Notes: generated by a model not told the origin, from the letters alone. A stretch of 64,000 bases of DNA from Blautia sp. (GCA_023664455.1 JAMPFM010000002.1:42321-106320); one strand, 5' to 3'; counted from the stretch's first letter, positions 17,668-28,065 are shown. Translations and numbers: made by a program.

Positions 17668-19557
17668 CTATCCTTTCTTTTTCATGGTATACATTTCCTG
17701 ATCCGCCTGTTTCATCAGCTCATCCAACTGGAAATCCTGCGTCATCGATACCGACTGGAAGCCGATACTCACGCTCATTTCATAGGGTTTCTGATGCTGC
17801 TGCCTGCATAGGGCAAGCTCCGGGTTTAGCTTTTCTAAGAGGTTCTTAAATTCTTCGCCTGTCACAAACTCGCCTAAAACCACAAACTCATCCCCGCCAT
17901 AGCGCATCAGAAGCTGTCCGTCGTTTTTTAGTTTCTTCAGATAATCGGCGACAGTCTTGATATAGAAATCGCCCTCTTCATGCCCGAACCCGTCGTTTAC
18001 ACGCTTTAGCTTATTAATATCCACGAAAAGCATTCCGATTGGCGTTTCGTGCTTCTTACACTCCTTTAGCAGCTTATCCGCGAAATGGAAAAATCCCGCC
18101 CTGTTGTAAATCTGGGTCAGACTGTCCAGCATCCAGACGCTGTTGAGTTTCTTAACGAGGCGTTTTAGCTCCGTCTGTTTGCGAATGTTCTCCAAGGCAT
18201 TTGAGATATTCATCAGCCACATCTGGAACTGGGTGCTGTTAAAGGGCAGACCGCTTCCGCACATGACCAGATAACCGAGGCAGTTCTTGCGGAAATGAAC
18301 CGGCGCCACAATGCATAGCTGGCTGCCGATTTTATCCATGCACTCCTGCGGAAGCAAATCTTTACAGGCAAAATAGGGGTATTGGGTAAAAACGCCTTCC
18401 TCATAGGCAACCGGAATATAAATCTGCTCGGAATAGTTTTCATGAATCTGATAACTGTATTCCGTCTTATCTTCCGCATCTTTGTCCTCGCAGAGACACA
18501 GATAGAGGAAGGAAAAATCCAGCTGCGCGATATACTCCTTCAGACACTCATAGAAATCCTGCTGATTATCGCAGTCGTTTAAGTCGGATACCATGTTTTT
18601 ATTGATTTCTGCGATGTTGAAGATTTCCAGTTTCTGCTGTAAATTTTTCAACTGCACTTTTGAAAGTTTTCTTTTCTTATGATCCTGACACCCGCAGCTT
18701 CCGCGGTAAAAATGTTTTACCTTGAATTTCCGGTCCTCTATCCGCTTCTCGATTCGGGTTTCCCCGGCATGTTCCACAAGGCTCTTACAGGCTTCATAGC
18801 CAATCTGCGCCTGGGGCTTCTCGACAGTCGTAATCTTGGGGGAAAGATTTGTGGCGTCCGATGTATGGTCGTATCCGGTCAGAATCATCTCTTTCCCCAC
18901 CTCGATACCGCGCTCGTTCAGCTCGATATAGGCTCCCAGCGCCATATCGTCGTTGGCGCAGACGATGGCGTCCGGCAGCTTCTTTTCCTGCTCCGCCGCC
19001 TGCTTCATCAGCGTATTTACCAGCTCTTTGCCGCTGTCTATCCAGTAATTTCCATAAAAAAGCCTCTCTTCCGGCAGTTTCAGCCCATGCGCTTCTATGG
19101 CGTCCTGCGCGCCCTTTAAGCGTTCTGCGCTTTCGGGATTCTGCTCCGGTCCTGACAGATAACAGATATCTTTCGCGCCGTGGGTTTCAATAACACGCGT
19201 TACCATATCCCGCATGGCTTCCCGGTTGTCCACATAATAGACCGGCATCCCCGGAATATCGTTTTCAATGCTGACCACCGGCACTCCCGATTCCTCAATC
19301 CGCTTCGTGATATCCGCCGCAAACTGCTCACTCTGAATCGTATCTCTGGCGAAAATAATCCCATCATAACGGTTTAAGTCCGGCAAATGGAAGATTTGAA
19401 ATTCCCCCATGCCGTATTCCGACTGTTTGTAAATGTCCCCGTTACAGGTAAATACAAAAATACTGATATTTTTCTCTTCTGCATACTGGGTAATCCCTTC
19501 TAACAGACGCCGCTGCGTCTCATATGCAATCCCGCCCACAAGTACAGCAATCTTCAT
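17668..19557 (-). CDS. Sugar-sensor-like protein with GGDEF domain
   Basis: 629 residues from the ATG at 19557, preceded by AAGGAGAGG; a longer frame upstream has no site. Residues 1-280 resemble the effector domain of LacI-type regulators or periplasmic sugar-binding proteins ([54 protein letters not shown]) but have no DNA-binding head and no signal peptide, so it is cytosolic. A middle region of about 180 residues, starting RGSCGCQDH, may be GAF-like. The C-terminus is a GGDEF domain ([30 protein letters not shown]) that should make cyclic di-GMP. The usual RxxD inhibitory site is missing. It is the last gene after the glycosidases and likely couples sugar supply to cyclic di-GMP. Confidence 0.87.
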   Translation of the reverse strand: MKIAVLVGGIAYETQRRLLEGITQYAEEKNISIFVFTCNGDIYKQSEYGMGEFQIFHLPDLNRYDGIIFARDTIQSEQFAADITKRIEESGVPVVSIENDIPGMPVYYVDNREAMRDMVTRVIETHGAKDICYLSGPEQNPESAERLKGAQDAIEAHGLKLPEERLFYGNYWIDSGKELVNTLMKQAAEQEKKLPDAIVCANDDMALGAYIELNERGIEVGKEMILTGYDHTSDATNLSPKITTVEKPQAQIGYEACKSLVEHAGETRIEKRIEDRKFKVKHFYRGSCGCQDHKKRKLSKVQLKNLQQKLEIFNIAEINKNMVSDLNDCDNQQDFYECLKEYIAQLDFSFLYLCLCEDKDAEDKTEYSYQIHENYSEQIYIPVAYEEGVFTQYPYFACKDLLPQECMDKIGSQLCIVAPVHFRKNCLGYLVMCGSGLPFNSTQFQMWLMNISNALENIRKQTELKRLVKKLNSVWMLDSLTQIYNRAGFFHFADKLLKECKKHETPIGMLFVDINKLKRVNDGFGHEEGDFYIKTVADYLKKLKNDGQLLMRYGGDEFVVLGEFVTGEEFKNLLEKLNPELALCRQQHQKPYEMSVSIGFQSVSMTQDFQLDELMKQADQEMYTMKKKG

Positions 19558-19618
19558 AAATATCCTCTCCTTATCCGCTTCACCGGATAACGGCTCCTCC
19601 TTTGAAAATACGTTTCTT

Positions 19619-22174
19619 TCAAATGATCCGCCCATCATTATCAAACCTGTATGTTCCGCTTTCCAAGCGATGTTTTTTTCCATTTGGTAAAATAACATTT
19701 GCTATTGTATTGAAAGGAATTTCCATTTCATATTGGAAACCTGTCCCCTCTTCATAATGCCAACTGCTTACATAAGTCCCAAATACAGACTCCCAGCGTC
19801 CTTTTACGAAAGAAAATCTCGTATCCGGCATGGGTCTTATCGTCATCGGGATATCCTGCCCCATCGTCGGGTGAAATCCGCACATATACCGGTACATCCA
19901 GTCCGCAATACTGCCATAAGCGTAATGATTCAGGCTGTTCATCCCCGTACCGCTTATCACGCCATCTTCTCCTAACGAGTTCCAACGCTCCCAGACGGTA
20001 GTCGCTCCCAGGTTCACCTCATAGAGCCAGCCTGGATATTCTTCGTTGAGAAGCAAATCGTAGGATAAATCATTACACCCGTTATCCGATAACGCCGGAC
20101 ATAAAATCGGCGTTCCAAGAAAACCGGTGTTCAAATGTCCGTCATTTTCTTCTATCTGGCGTTTTAAATCTGCCTTTAACTTTTCCGCCGCATGTTCGGG
20201 GTAAAGCCCGATATGTAATAAAAAGGCGCATGCCGTCTGGGTCAAATCAATTTTCAGCCGTCCGTCTGCCGTAAAATAGAAGCCGATAAACGCCTTTTTA
20301 ATCTTTTCCGAAAGCTCCCGGTATTCTTCCGCTTCCGCCAGTCCCAATGCCTTCGCTGTCTGCGCCAGCGTCAGCATAGACTGATAGTAACATGCTGAGG
20401 CAAGAAAACCAGCGTCCGTCTTCCCCACCGGGTTATGAATATTGCCGTTATCTAATGCCAGCCAGTCCCCCAACTGCCTATCGTTCTGCCATAGGAACGG
20501 AATTTCGTTTTCTTTAGAACGTCCTCTGACATATTCGATCCATTCTTTCATCATCGGGTACTGTTCCCTAAGAAGCGCCTTATCGCCATAGTACTGATAG
20601 AGCGTCCAGGGAAGCGTGACTGCCACATCGCCCCAGATACATGCGCCGGTATCCAGATAAAAAGGATTCGTCCGCTCATTCACCGGGACCTTGGGTCTTG
20701 GGGAAAAGAAAGGAATCGCTCCATTGCTCAACCCCTGTTCTAAATGCAGACTCCTTGTATAATGATGGAAAAAGGCGCTGCTGTCCATATGGAAACAAGC
20801 CGTATTGGCAAAGATATTGGCATCCCCCGTCCATCCCATGCGCTCATCCCGCTGGGGGCAATCGGTAGGAATATCCAGAAAATTACATTTCTGGGAACGC
20901 AGGGTATTTTCAAATAACTGATTTATCTTCGTATCGGAAGTCTCGATAAAGCCGGTTCTCTCGATATCGGACATGAGGCGATAAGCCCGAAACGTTAGTT
21001 TCTGCCCTTCCTTTAACCCCTCGACTTTGACATAGCGGAAGCCATAATAGGTAAAGTGCGGCCGCACCGTCTTCTCTGCTCCATCGGAAGTATAGACAAA
21101 CTCCGCCTTTGCCGTCCTTAGATTATCCCGGTAAAAACCGCCGTTCTGCAATACTTCGCCGTATTGCAGACGAATCTGTTGTCCGCTATCTAACTTCCCC
21201 TGCCATTCCACCCAGCCGGTGATACTTTTGCCAAAATCCAGCAGCAGATAGCCGTCCGGGCGCTCTTTTTCTGATACAGGCGCATAGTCGCCCACTTTAT
21301 GAATCGGCGGATTGGACCTTGCCGTCAGCAGGGAAGTATCATCCTGTAATACTTCCACTGTAAGGGGCATAGGCGCAAGCAAATCATTCTGACATTCCCC
21401 GTCGTAAATTCCGTTTCCCAGAATATTGCCCGCTTTCGCCTGCCAGTTTCCATCCGTATCAATGCGCTCAATCCGTCCCGATTCATACTCCAGATATAGC
21501 TCTGCAATGCATTTTTTTCTTTCCCCATATAAATCCAGATAGACATCGTCAAATCCGAACCTGCCTTTATACCAGCCTTCCCCCAGAGAAATACTGACAC
21601 AGTTGTCACCTTTTCGCAGATAGTCCGTCAGGTCAAAGGTCTGATATTCTAACAGCAAATCGTAGGAATGATAGCCCGGAAGCAGGTATTCTTCCCCCAC
21701 TTTTGCACCGTTTACTTCCACTTCATATAATCCTGCGCCGAAACTATAGAGCCGCGCCTTCTTCAAGGTATCTAGGACAGAAAAAGAGCGGTATAAAACC
21801 GGCATTCTTTCCCTGTCTTCCGGAGCCGCAATCCAGCACGCTTCCCAAGGCTCTTCCATTTTCGCCGTCTCAAACCATGCTACCTCACTTTCTGCGCTTT
21901 CCTTTCCGTCATCCGCCGTTACAAAGACTTTCCAGAAATAGCGTGTCCGTGGCTGTAGCGGCATCTCTACTTCCAACTGGCAGCTTCTAAAATCATGCAG
22001 GATACCGCTGTCATAAACAAAAGAGTCCATTGTCTCGCTCTGGGATATGACGATACGCACTTCTTCCAAAAAATGCGCCGCCGCATCTCTTACTTTCCAG
22101 GAAAGCGTCAAATAGGGGAAATCATACCCCAATGGGTTTTTTAAGTGATTGACTCGTAGATGTTCTATTCTCAT
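19619..22174 (-). CDS. Alpha-L-rhamnosidase, GH78
   Basis: Removes terminal alpha-L-rhamnose from glycosides or pectic chains. 851 residues, no signal peptide, so it acts inside the cell on imported oligosaccharides. N-terminal beta domains (residues 1-400, with YLTLSWKVRDAA, VEVNGAKVGEEYLLPGYHSYD and LLLDFGKSITGWVEW) precede the catalytic alpha/alpha barrel carrying FLDIPTDCPQRDERMGWTGDA and LLNEEYPGWLYEVNLGATTVWERWNS, with the conserved acidic residues of the family. The C-terminal segment SFVKGRWESVFGTYVSSW is also typical. It follows the GH3 gene in the carbohydrate operon. Confidence 0.95.
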   Translation of the reverse strand: MRIEHLRVNHLKNPLGYDFPYLTLSWKVRDAAAHFLEEVRIVISQSETMDSFVYDSGILHDFRSCQLEVEMPLQPRTRYFWKVFVTADDGKESAESEVAWFETAKMEEPWEACWIAAPEDRERMPVLYRSFSVLDTLKKARLYSFGAGLYEVEVNGAKVGEEYLLPGYHSYDLLLEYQTFDLTDYLRKGDNCVSISLGEGWYKGRFGFDDVYLDLYGERKKCIAELYLEYESGRIERIDTDGNWQAKAGNILGNGIYDGECQNDLLAPMPLTVEVLQDDTSLLTARSNPPIHKVGDYAPVSEKERPDGYLLLDFGKSITGWVEWQGKLDSGQQIRLQYGEVLQNGGFYRDNLRTAKAEFVYTSDGAEKTVRPHFTYYGFRYVKVEGLKEGQKLTFRAYRLMSDIERTGFIETSDTKINQLFENTLRSQKCNFLDIPTDCPQRDERMGWTGDANIFANTACFHMDSSAFFHHYTRSLHLEQGLSNGAIPFFSPRPKVPVNERTNPFYLDTGACIWGDVAVTLPWTLYQYYGDKALLREQYPMMKEWIEYVRGRSKENEIPFLWQNDRQLGDWLALDNGNIHNPVGKTDAGFLASACYYQSMLTLAQTAKALGLAEAEEYRELSEKIKKAFIGFYFTADGRLKIDLTQTACAFLLHIGLYPEHAAEKLKADLKRQIEENDGHLNTGFLGTPILCPALSDNGCNDLSYDLLLNEEYPGWLYEVNLGATTVWERWNSLGEDGVISGTGMNSLNHYAYGSIADWMYRYMCGFHPTMGQDIPMTIRPMPDTRFSFVKGRWESVFGTYVSSWHYEEGTGFQYEMEIPFNTIANVILPNGKKHRLESGTYRFDNDGRII

Positions 22175-22241
22175 ATTCTCTCATTCCTTCGTTTAAACTC
22201 TTTTTGTCCGCATAAGTGCATCTGGTCTGCCTGTTAAATTT

Positions 22242-23927
22242 TTAACAATATTGTAACTCGTCCCTTCCGCAGAATACGTCAACCGGGCTTTTTCCTTTAA
22301 ATTCACTGTTTCCGGTTATCTTCCCTACAACCGCTTCCAGTACATATTCATTGTTAGAATAACAGTTGATATAGGTCTGTATCATCGGCACATCTAAGAG
22401 ATGATAAGGATTTGCCACGCTGATAAATAACACCGGAACCTCGTGTACAAACCAGGGCACATTGTTTCCCTGCCCCCAGAAAGTGTACCAATTTAACCGG
22501 TTCGTCGTCTTATTGCTTGCGTTCTCGACATTGCCAATATAGATGACCATATCGTATTTTTCTTTAAAACTTTTCACGTTATCGACGCCGACCTCGAAGT
22601 TTTCTTTTTCATAGACGAAAACCTGAAATCCTTTCTGTTCCAAGGCAGCTTTGGTCTGTTTCAAAACCCTGTCGTTGGATGGGAAATCCCCTAAAATTTC
22701 CAACAGGACACGGGGATACTGCTGCGCATTTACAGGGAGCAGCTTCTGCGTATCTTTGACCAGCGTAATCGATGCGTCCGCCAGTTCTTTCGCCCAGGCG
22801 ATATGCTGCTTGCTTTTTAAGACACAGAGACTCTCTTCCGGCGGCACCAAGGTACCTGCCGCGCTCTTCTCATGCAGCTTTAATGCCGCCTTCAGCGCCA
22901 GAATCCTTCTATTTGCTTCCATGAGACGTTTTTCTGATAAGATGCCGTTCTTATAGCCGTCCATCATGAATTGATAGTCTTCTTCCAAATCCTTATTAAA
23001 TAAGAACATGTCGCAGCCGCTTTCAATCGCAAGCGGTACGGACTGATTTCTCGCCATCGCCGCGGTAAAGCCCACCATCGGCGTTGCGTCCGTGATAATC
23101 AGACCGTTAAAGCCTAATTTCTCCCGCAGCAGATTCTGTAAAAGCTCCTTTGATAATGTGGCTGGGACAATTTTATGCTTCATTTCTGGATTATAATGTT
23201 CCTGATAGGCTGGCATTGCAATATGCCCCGCCATAAAGGTTAACGCCCCATCGTCAATCAGTCTTTTATAAATCGTCCCATAACTCTCATCCCACTCTTC
23301 CATAGACAGGCTGTTAACGGATGTCAAAAGATGTTGATCCCTTTCATCCACACCGTCGCCTGGGAAATGTTTGATGGCCACCGCCATATTACACTCCGTC
23401 GCTGCGCGCATATATTCTTTCGCACACGCATAAATCATTTCCGGGTCATCGCCATAAGTTCTCACATTGGTAATCGGATTGTGATAATTCCTGTCAATAT
23501 CCACCACTGGCGCAAATGCCCAGTTAATCCCCAGCGCCGACGCCTCCTTACAAGCGATTTTTCCCAGCCTGTAGGCATATTTCTTATCGCCCGCTGCTGC
23601 GCACGCCATCTGTTTTCCATAAGGCGTTCCATCCGTCGCCGCGCCGTCCCCGCCCGCTTCTAAATTGGAAGGAATCAACAACGGAATCCGGGAATGGGTC
23701 TGCGCATACTCAAATGTTCTTCTCATTTCACTGCCGACACCGTCGCGGAAGAAAAGACCGCCGATATGAAAATCCAGCATCCTGTCCAGATATTCCGGTT
23801 CCGTGGAATATCCAATCGGGCAGAACAGGGCGCCTATCTTTTCTTCCAGAGTCATCTGCTCCAATGTTTTGTCCACCCATGCGATATCCGCGTCGCTTAA
23901 ACAAAAAGGTTTTTTCTTCAAATCCAT
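22242..23927 (-). CDS. GH3-family glycosidase, intracellular
   Basis: 561 residues from the ATG at 23927 (GAGGG site six bases before). The N-terminal TIM barrel has MTLEEKIGALFCP, IPSNLEAGGDGAATDGTPYGKQM, INWAFAPVVDIDRN and KHFPGDGVDERDQH. ITDATPMVGF probably carries the catalytic nucleophile Asp. The KHFPGxG region with downstream Asp-Gln-His resembles the NagZ-like beta-N-acetylhexosaminidase branch, but the residues differ from NagZ (GDG, not GHG). The second domain (SITLVKDTQKLLPVN onward) is present. No signal peptide. The substrate cannot be fixed from sequence; with GH78 next to it, a rhamnose-bearing glycoside is plausible. Confidence 0.88.
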   Translation of the reverse strand: MDLKKKPFCLSDADIAWVDKTLEQMTLEEKIGALFCPIGYSTEPEYLDRMLDFHIGGLFFRDGVGSEMRRTFEYAQTHSRIPLLIPSNLEAGGDGAATDGTPYGKQMACAAAGDKKYAYRLGKIACKEASALGINWAFAPVVDIDRNYHNPITNVRTYGDDPEMIYACAKEYMRAATECNMAVAIKHFPGDGVDERDQHLLTSVNSLSMEEWDESYGTIYKRLIDDGALTFMAGHIAMPAYQEHYNPEMKHKIVPATLSKELLQNLLREKLGFNGLIITDATPMVGFTAAMARNQSVPLAIESGCDMFLFNKDLEEDYQFMMDGYKNGILSEKRLMEANRRILALKAALKLHEKSAAGTLVPPEESLCVLKSKQHIAWAKELADASITLVKDTQKLLPVNAQQYPRVLLEILGDFPSNDRVLKQTKAALEQKGFQVFVYEKENFEVGVDNVKSFKEKYDMVIYIGNVENASNKTTNRLNWYTFWGQGNNVPWFVHEVPVLFISVANPYHLLDVPMIQTYINCYSNNEYVLEAVVGKITGNSEFKGKSPVDVFCGRDELQYC

Positions 23928-23962
23928 AATTTTCCCTCGCATTCTGTCACCATTTCCGGCTA

Positions 23963-24598
23963 TCAGGCAATTTTCACTAAATCGCGAAACGTTTCCATCC
24001 CATAGGTGGCTTCCCCACAGGATGCCGCCTCGCCTAAGCCCGCACTGTCAAATCCGCCCGCCCCGGCCGCTTCTACTCCTGCCTTTGCATCTTCGACTAC
24101 CAGACATTTCCCCGGTTCTTTTCCTAAAAATTCCGCCGCTTTTAAGAAAACTTCCGGATCCGGCTTCGATTTCGTAATATTCGTCCCATCACTTACAGCA
24201 TCAAAGTAATCTTTCAGCCCTAACCGTTCCAATATGTATTTTGCATTTTTGCTGGAAGAGCCAATCGCAAGCCGTAATCCCTTTGCCCGCAAGGCATCCA
24301 GCGTTTCTTTTACTTCCGTAGACAAATCCTTTTCCGACATCTGGCTAAGCAGCTCTACATAGAGACTGTTCTTGCTCTGCGCCAGTTTCTGTTTTTCTTC
24401 TAAGGAAAGCTCTTTATCGTAGTTTTCTAAGATAATATCCAGACTTTCCATACGGCTTACGCCCCGCAGTCTATTGTTAATTGTTTCATCAAAATAGATA
24501 CCCATATCATCCGCCATCTTTTTCCACGCCTGGTAATGATATTTATCCGTAAAGCAAATCACCCCGTCTAAGTCAAAAATCACCGCTTCATATTTCAT
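23963..24598 (-). CDS. pgmB: Beta-phosphoglucomutase-like HAD enzyme
   Basis: 211 residues. The N-terminal FDLDGVICFTDKYHYQAWKKMADDMGI is the HAD motif I and cap start typical of beta-phosphoglucomutase, with the second Asp as acid/base. RLAIGSSSKNAKYILERLGL (motif II/III), then KSKPDPEVFLKAAE and CLVVEDAKAGVEAAGAGG (motif IV). It interconverts beta-glucose 1-phosphate and glucose 6-phosphate in the family. The start at 24598 is preceded by the repeated GGCATGGTTATTAAG leader. The location between the ABC permease and the glycosidases suggests a role in sugar-phosphate handling after phosphorolysis; no phosphorylase is visible here. Confidence 0.88.
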   Translation of the reverse strand: MKYEAVIFDLDGVICFTDKYHYQAWKKMADDMGIYFDETINNRLRGVSRMESLDIILENYDKELSLEEKQKLAQSKNSLYVELLSQMSEKDLSTEVKETLDALRAKGLRLAIGSSSKNAKYILERLGLKDYFDAVSDGTNITKSKPDPEVFLKAAEFLGKEPGKCLVVEDAKAGVEAAGAGGFDSAGLGEAASCGEATYGMETFRDLVKIA

Positions 24599-24640
24599 CT
24601 TAATAACCATGCCTTTCCCACGCCTGCGACATGAAAAGCG
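24599..24640 (-). repeat. Repeated translation-start leader, copy before pgmB
   Basis: Minus strand reads CATGTCGCAGGCGTGG then GAAAGGCATGGTTATTAAG directly before the ATG. Closely similar blocks precede the second ABC permease (25641-25690), the toxin-like gene (31411-31460), hemW (3764-3800) and, more loosely, folA (53303-53340). Confidence 0.75.
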
Positions 24641-24644
24641 CAGA

Positions 24645-25640
24645 CTATTTCGTTTTCGATTTCATATATTTCTTCAATGCGACTAATTCAATCACCTTAT
24701 TTTCGTTATTCAGATAAATCAGGAAGCATACCAGAATCAATGCCGTTACAATCTGCTGGATAGATGAATCTACGTTCAGTCTTGCATACATCAGGGATAT
24801 AAACGCCGTCGTCACGGCTCCCAGCAGATACCCGATTTTTTCATTGCAGAACCTTCCGATGAAACCACCGATGAACATAGGAAGGAACGCCGTAAACATC
24901 ACGCCGATGGAACCGAAATTCAAAGCCATCTGAATGGTTCCCGTATTGGTGGCGCTCATAAATCCTACAACTCCCATGAGCGCGCCTGAAATCGTATAAC
25001 AAAAAACTGCATTGGGAATTTCTTTGATTCCCGTATTTACCGATACTTTCTGACCGGATACCAGCGCCTTGTATTCATAACCAAACTGCGTATAGTCAAA
25101 AAGAAAGATAAAAACAAACAACCCGACTAAAATGACAAGCACATAATTGATAACGCTTGGAAAACTTGTTAATTCCGTATTCGCCACAAAGGAAACGCCG
25201 TACCCGTCCGTGATTGCAAAAGCAAGCCCTTCATAAAACAGCGCCACACCCAGCGATACGATAATCGGCGGAAGTTTTACGATAACATATATCGAACCGG
25301 ATATCAGTCCAAGCGCTGCGCCGGATACAATGGAAATCCCCAGCATCGCCGCCGTGGGAAGTCCCGCCGATGTACAGATTGAAGCGCTGATTACGGAAGA
25401 TAACAACGATACGGATCCGATGGAAAAATCAAATCTTCCGCTGTTTAAATTTAACGACAGCGCAAAGGTTGTCAGCATGACTGACGCTGCCGCACGGAAA
25501 AACAAAACCCAGTTTCCTTCTGTTTCAAATAATTTCACGCCCTGTACGCTGCACAGTATGAGTACAATCAGAAAGGTTGCTACAGGAATTGCCGCCGTTC
25601 CCACGATTTTTTTCAACATATCATTATTCTTTGTCTTCAT
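24645..25640 (-). CDS. Sugar ABC transporter permease (second)
   Basis: 331 residues, about nine or ten hydrophobic helices, RbsC/MglC family (LNLNSGRFDFSIGSVSLLSSVISASI; FNFGSIGVMFTAFLPMFIGGFIG). In such importers the permease is usually a homodimer or heterodimer; here a second related permease (27094-28053) suggests a heterodimeric channel. The start at 25640 is preceded by the repeated leader. It lies 95 bases after the binding-protein gene, an interval occupied mostly by that leader and a GC-rich stem (GGCGGAG...CTCCGCC). Confidence 0.9.
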   Translation of the reverse strand: MKTKNNDMLKKIVGTAAIPVATFLIVLILCSVQGVKLFETEGNWVLFFRAAASVMLTTFALSLNLNSGRFDFSIGSVSLLSSVISASICTSAGLPTAAMLGISIVSGAALGLISGSIYVIVKLPPIIVSLGVALFYEGLAFAITDGYGVSFVANTELTSFPSVINYVLVILVGLFVFIFLFDYTQFGYEYKALVSGQKVSVNTGIKEIPNAVFCYTISGALMGVVGFMSATNTGTIQMALNFGSIGVMFTAFLPMFIGGFIGRFCNEKIGYLLGAVTTAFISLMYARLNVDSSIQQIVTALILVCFLIYLNNENKVIELVALKKYMKSKTK

Positions 25641-25690
25641 ATTAATAACCATGCCTTTCTCTCAACCTGCAAAATTTGTTACCACAGGGC
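25641..25690 (-). repeat. Repeated translation-start leader, copy before permease
   Basis: Minus strand CCTGTGGTAACAAATTTTGC, AGGTTGAGAGAAAGGC, ATGGTTATTAAT, then the ATG. Nearly the same as the block before the toxin-like gene at 31411-31460 over about 50 bases, although the genes are unrelated. Confidence 0.8.
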
Positions 25691-25734
25691 GGCGGCGGAG
25701 CGTTCTCCGCCTGCCTCCTGCGTTAATTTGTCCC

Positions 25735-27033
25735 TTACATTCCCTGAATTTCTTCAAAGCTGTATTTACCTACAAAACTCTCAAATGTCGCATAATCTGC
25801 GCCTAATAACGTATCCAGCATGTCTTTCGTATATGCCGGGGAGTCCACGCTGCTGTCCACTGCATAGTAAGTATTAAATTCGTCTGCGCTGGTCGCTACC
25901 CAGTAACCCTGGCTTAATGCAAGCGCGTTACCATCTGCTGTACGAACCGGGGAGCCAAGAGCTGCCCTGTAAGTTGCAAGAAAGATAGGTCCGATGCTTG
26001 CAGAGAATTTACCCGCAAGATAATCCAACATTCCTGCTTCCATCGCTTCGCCGTAGCTGCTCGCATAGGCGTCTACGCTGGCAATTTTTACGTCTGTTCC
26101 AGCAATCGCGGTTCCGAAGAAGTCCGAACCGTTCCCGACTGCAAGAATCACTTCCAAATCCGCTGTCTGCGCCATCTGCGCACATTTACCAAACCATGCA
26201 TCGTCCATATCGTATCCACCCACATAACCGAGGATATTGATATCGCCGATTGCGCCGGTCTTTACTTCGCCGTCCGTGAAAATCTGTCCGATAATCGCGC
26301 CCTTGTCCGCTGCGCCCTGATAATCTGCGCCGCTTGCCTCTACCATAGCAGTCAGCATACCTGCTGCACGATAGATATGCATTTCTGTGTAATACGGAAT
26401 CGCGCCGCCAAAGATTGCGAAGTTCTTCATACCCTGATCCAAGTAGTGTTTTGCCATGTTGTAACCGGTTTCAAATTCCACATCTAAGGAAGGCCCGATT
26501 GCGCCTACATAATACTCATATCCCTTGTAGGTCTCATACTCTTCTTCTGTCAGCGTTCCGGTTGCTACCGCATAGTAAACGCCAGCCGCATCGCACTGTT
26601 CCAGCTGCGCTGCACGGTCGAAAGAGGAAAAAGAGATAATCGCTTTACAATTGTTGGTGATAAACGTATCGATTGCCGATGTTTCCCCTGCTGCGTCCGT
26701 CAATTCGTCAGAATAAATCATTTCTACATTATATTGTTTCTGGATATATTCCGTGTAATAATTACGAAATGCCAATGCTTCTGCACTTGTTGCGTCCGAT
26801 ACAAGAATACCCATCTTGACGGTCTGACTCATATCCAAACCGGATGCCATATCCGCTCCGCCGTCATCTGCTGTATCAGCATCGTCCGCCCCGTCTGTCT
26901 GCGCCCCTGTATCAGCCGCGCTGTTTGTGTTACCCTCTGTTGTTCCATTTCCTTCTGAACCGTTGCTCCCACAGCCGGTCAACACAGATACTGTCATCGC
27001 TGCTGTAAGCAATAATGCCCAAAACTTTTTCAT
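25735..27033 (-). CDS. ABC transporter substrate-binding lipoprotein
   Basis: 432 residues. Signal peptide with lipobox SVLTGC (Cys 21), followed by an Asn/Gly/Thr/Asp-rich linker to about residue 65, then a periplasmic-binding-like fold (VKMGILVSDATSAEALAFRNYYTEYIQ; KAIISFSSFDRAAQLEQCDAAGVYYAV; NFAIFGGAIPYYTEMHIYRAAGM). It resembles the DUF3798-type binding proteins found with RbsA/RbsC-type transporters rather than classical ribose-binding proteins. It should capture the locus substrate outside the membrane. GGAGG precedes the ATG. The position between two permease genes is unusual. Confidence 0.9.
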   Translation of the reverse strand: MKKFWALLLTAAMTVSVLTGCGSNGSEGNGTTEGNTNSAADTGAQTDGADDADTADDGGADMASGLDMSQTVKMGILVSDATSAEALAFRNYYTEYIQKQYNVEMIYSDELTDAAGETSAIDTFITNNCKAIISFSSFDRAAQLEQCDAAGVYYAVATGTLTEEEYETYKGYEYYVGAIGPSLDVEFETGYNMAKHYLDQGMKNFAIFGGAIPYYTEMHIYRAAGMLTAMVEASGADYQGAADKGAIIGQIFTDGEVKTGAIGDINILGYVGGYDMDDAWFGKCAQMAQTADLEVILAVGNGSDFFGTAIAGTDVKIASVDAYASSYGEAMEAGMLDYLAGKFSASIGPIFLATYRAALGSPVRTADGNALALSQGYWVATSADEFNTYYAVDSSVDSPAYTKDMLDTLLGADYATFESFVGKYSFEEIQGM

Positions 27034-27093
27034 GAGATAGTTCCTCCTTTTTCATTTTTATGTATTAAGCGTCCCCGCGAAATACCGAATCCG

Positions 27094-28053
27094 TTACCTT
27101 GGCAGCATTTTTCCTCTCTGGTCACTGGTCGCTAAGAATACAACCAGAAGAAAGATTGCCGCCTTTACCATTTGTCCAATTCCCGAATTGAGATTGAACA
27201 TTACCATAATCTGACTCAACAGCGTCATGGAAAATGCCCCAATCACTGCCGCGTAAATCTTACTTCTCGCGCCGCCCGATACTGGCATACCTCCAAATAC
27301 AATCGCGATGATGACGTCCATACCGATGCTGGAAGCCGTGTTTCTTGTCAGGGTAGGCGCATAAACTGTAGAAAGAAAAGCTCCAAGTCCCACGCCGATA
27401 CCCGACATGACGAATGCGATAATCGCCATTTTCTTTTCGGAAATACCGCTCAATTTGGCACAAACTGGATTTCCGCCCTGGAATTTCTGCATTCTGCCGA
27501 TTTTCGTAAAGCTAAAGATAAAGATGCTGAATAAAACAAATACCGCTAATACCACTATTTTAAAGGTCGTATTGTTCAACGCTTTTACCGCCGCTGCCGG
27601 AACAGCGATTTCAGAACCTGTCCCATTTATCTTAATCAGGACAAGGACAAGGGCGTTTAACACACTCAACATCGCAATCGTCGTGACAAACACCGGTAAG
27701 TTAAACACCGAGGCAAGGACTGAGTTAAAAAGCCCCACCAAAACAGCCACGCCGACGCTGGCAAGCAGCATGAGGAAAATATTTTCCGTCTTGAGATAAA
27801 CCATCCCGCCGATAAGCGCGCTAACCGCGGTAGATGCGCCGAGACTGATATCAAAAGAACCCAGCGTATAGATGAAAATCGCTCCTGTAGCGACTACCGC
27901 CACGACTACGGACTGATTGACGATACTTTTCAGACCATAGGAAATATTGATATCCCTCGACGTTCCAAGTATCATGAAAGCTGCAAATAATGCAATTAAT
28001 CCAAAAAGAGGGGTTAAATTCATAATGTACTTCTTGATTGTTCTCCCGTTCAT
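27094..28053 (-). CDS. Sugar ABC transporter permease (first)
   Basis: 319 residues with eight to ten membrane helices, RbsC family: SLGASTAVSALIGGMVY (the first conserved loop LGxS) and IAIVFGGMPVSGGARSKIYAAVIGAF (cytoplasmic coupling loop). Starts 12 bases after the ATPase gene, with AGGAGGG before the ATG. Together with the second permease, the double ATPase and the lipoprotein it forms a CUT2-type importer, probably for a monosaccharide or small glycoside. Confidence 0.92.
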   Translation of the reverse strand: MNGRTIKKYIMNLTPLFGLIALFAAFMILGTSRDINISYGLKSIVNQSVVVAVVATGAIFIYTLGSFDISLGASTAVSALIGGMVYLKTENIFLMLLASVGVAVLVGLFNSVLASVFNLPVFVTTIAMLSVLNALVLVLIKINGTGSEIAVPAAAVKALNNTTFKIVVLAVFVLFSIFIFSFTKIGRMQKFQGGNPVCAKLSGISEKKMAIIAFVMSGIGVGLGAFLSTVYAPTLTRNTASSIGMDVIIAIVFGGMPVSGGARSKIYAAVIGAFSMTLLSQIMVMFNLNSGIGQMVKAAIFLLVVFLATSDQRGKMLPR

Positions 28054-28065
28054 CCTCTTTCCCTC

